Source of the DNA: Rhizobiaceae bacterium
GTDB taxonomy: Bacteria > Pseudomonadota > Alphaproteobacteria > Rhizobiales > Rhizobiaceae
Length of the DNA: 64,000 bases
Direction: 5' to 3'
NCBI GenBank assembly: GCA_019635795.1
Contig: JAHBYV010000007.1
Span: 98,723 to 162,722, forward strand
The translations under genes and the position numbers were made by a program. The notes beneath the pieces are model-generated. The model saw only the letters and a list, made by a program, of their open reading frames with translations. It did not search any database and was not told the origin of the DNA. Positions 63,921 through 64,000 of this stretch are shown piece after piece; position 1 is the stretch's first letter; the number at the start of each line of letters is the position of its first letter.

Positions 63921-63937
63921 TCTTTGGAGGTCAGAAA

Positions 63938-64000
63938 ATGAACATCAAGAGCCTTCTTCTCGGCTCAGCTGCAGCTCTGGTTGCAGTTTCCGGTGCTCGC
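63938..64000 (+). CDS. Omp2-type outer membrane porin (3' end outside window)
   Basis: Only 21 codons are present: MNIKSLLLGSAAALVAVSGA then R, a signal peptide nearly identical to that of Brucella Omp2a/Omp2b porins. ATG 63938 follows GGAGG at ideal spacing. Assignment rests on the signal peptide alone, but that sequence is very characteristic of the Rhizobiales porin family. Confidence 0.85.
   Translation, partial: MNIKSLLLGSAAALVAVSGAR

Larger units (their letters stand above)
63274..63937. other. AT-rich gene-free stretch before the porin gene
   Basis: 664 bp, clearly more AT-rich than the rest of the window, without a believable gene. It contains GCGATT-gat-AATCGC (63323-63337), a 10-bp inverted repeat (63358-63401) and GAAATGA-N5-TCATTTC (63902-63920) next to the porin RBS. 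It probably holds the porin promoter; the left half may be the border of the modification operon. Confidence 0.55.

Noticed and set aside
1-64000. CRISPR arrays, insertion sequences, rRNA genes
   Set aside because: No regularly spaced repeats, transposase-like proteins or rRNA sequence were seen anywhere in the window.

Overview
The window looks like a chromosomal segment of an alphaproteobacterium of the Rhizobiales (Hyphomicrobiales), most likely Brucellaceae or a close relative. Pointers are an acpXL-fabF-fabF-adh-lpxXL cluster for the very-long-chain acyl group of rhizobial and Brucella lipid A, a typical alphaproteobacterial RecA, a divergent Lrp-type regulator/putA pair, an ExoD-family protein, and at the right edge the start of a porin whose signal peptide reads like Brucella Omp2. 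Base composition is moderately GC-rich by eye, except for AT-rich patches near 53.6, 59 and 63.4-63.9 kb.

Region 1 (1-24 kb) is dominated by one-carbon and methylamine metabolism. A minus-strand run encodes a 'virulence factor'-domain protein, a MetV-like Cys-rich protein, methylenetetrahydrofolate reductase, a pterin-binding (DHPS-fold) cobalamin methyltransferase and a 2Fe-2S/ASKHA corrinoid activator. Nearby lie a DUF1638 protein, a corrinoid-binding protein, two MttB-family methyltransferases, a CblC-like Fe-S protein, a betaine-homocysteine-type methyltransferase with an XRE regulator, and a dimethylglycine dehydrogenase-like flavoprotein co-transcribed with the second MttB homologue. 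Together they read as an aerobic pathway stripping methyl groups from a quaternary amine (glycine betaine is the best guess) onto corrinoid and then tetrahydrofolate, with the demethylated product oxidised further.

Region 2 (23-34 kb) holds a valine-catabolic pair (acyl-CoA dehydrogenase and 3-hydroxyisobutyrate dehydrogenase), a TSUP permease, TerB and DUF924 proteins, and a five-gene unit of an M20 deacylase plus a complete Dpp-type ABC importer. An L,D-transpeptidase follows.

Region 3 (34-40 kb) is the lipid A very-long-chain acyl cluster. It lacks a fabZ-type dehydratase between acpXL and fabF2, and its second ketosynthase has lost the active-site Cys. Region 4 (40-57 kb) holds housekeeping and catabolic genes: an AEC transporter, succinate-semialdehyde dehydrogenase, GalM, KdgK, PutR/PutA, an unrecognised membrane protein, a SulP transporter with its HTH gene, PsuK/PsuG, RecA, a GH25 lysozyme-like lipoprotein, a glycine-zipper lipoprotein and tRNA-Gln(CTG).

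Region 5 (57.2-63.3 kb) is the most unusual part. A tight three-gene operon beside the tRNA encodes an MmeI-like adenine DNA methyltransferase with an apparently dead nuclease centre, an SF2 helicase/translocase and a GIY-YIG nuclease. The last two proteins share a short helicase-associated-like motif. I infer a modification/restriction (phage-defence) system that I cannot assign to a named type. An AT-rich gene-free stretch then leads to the truncated porin gene.
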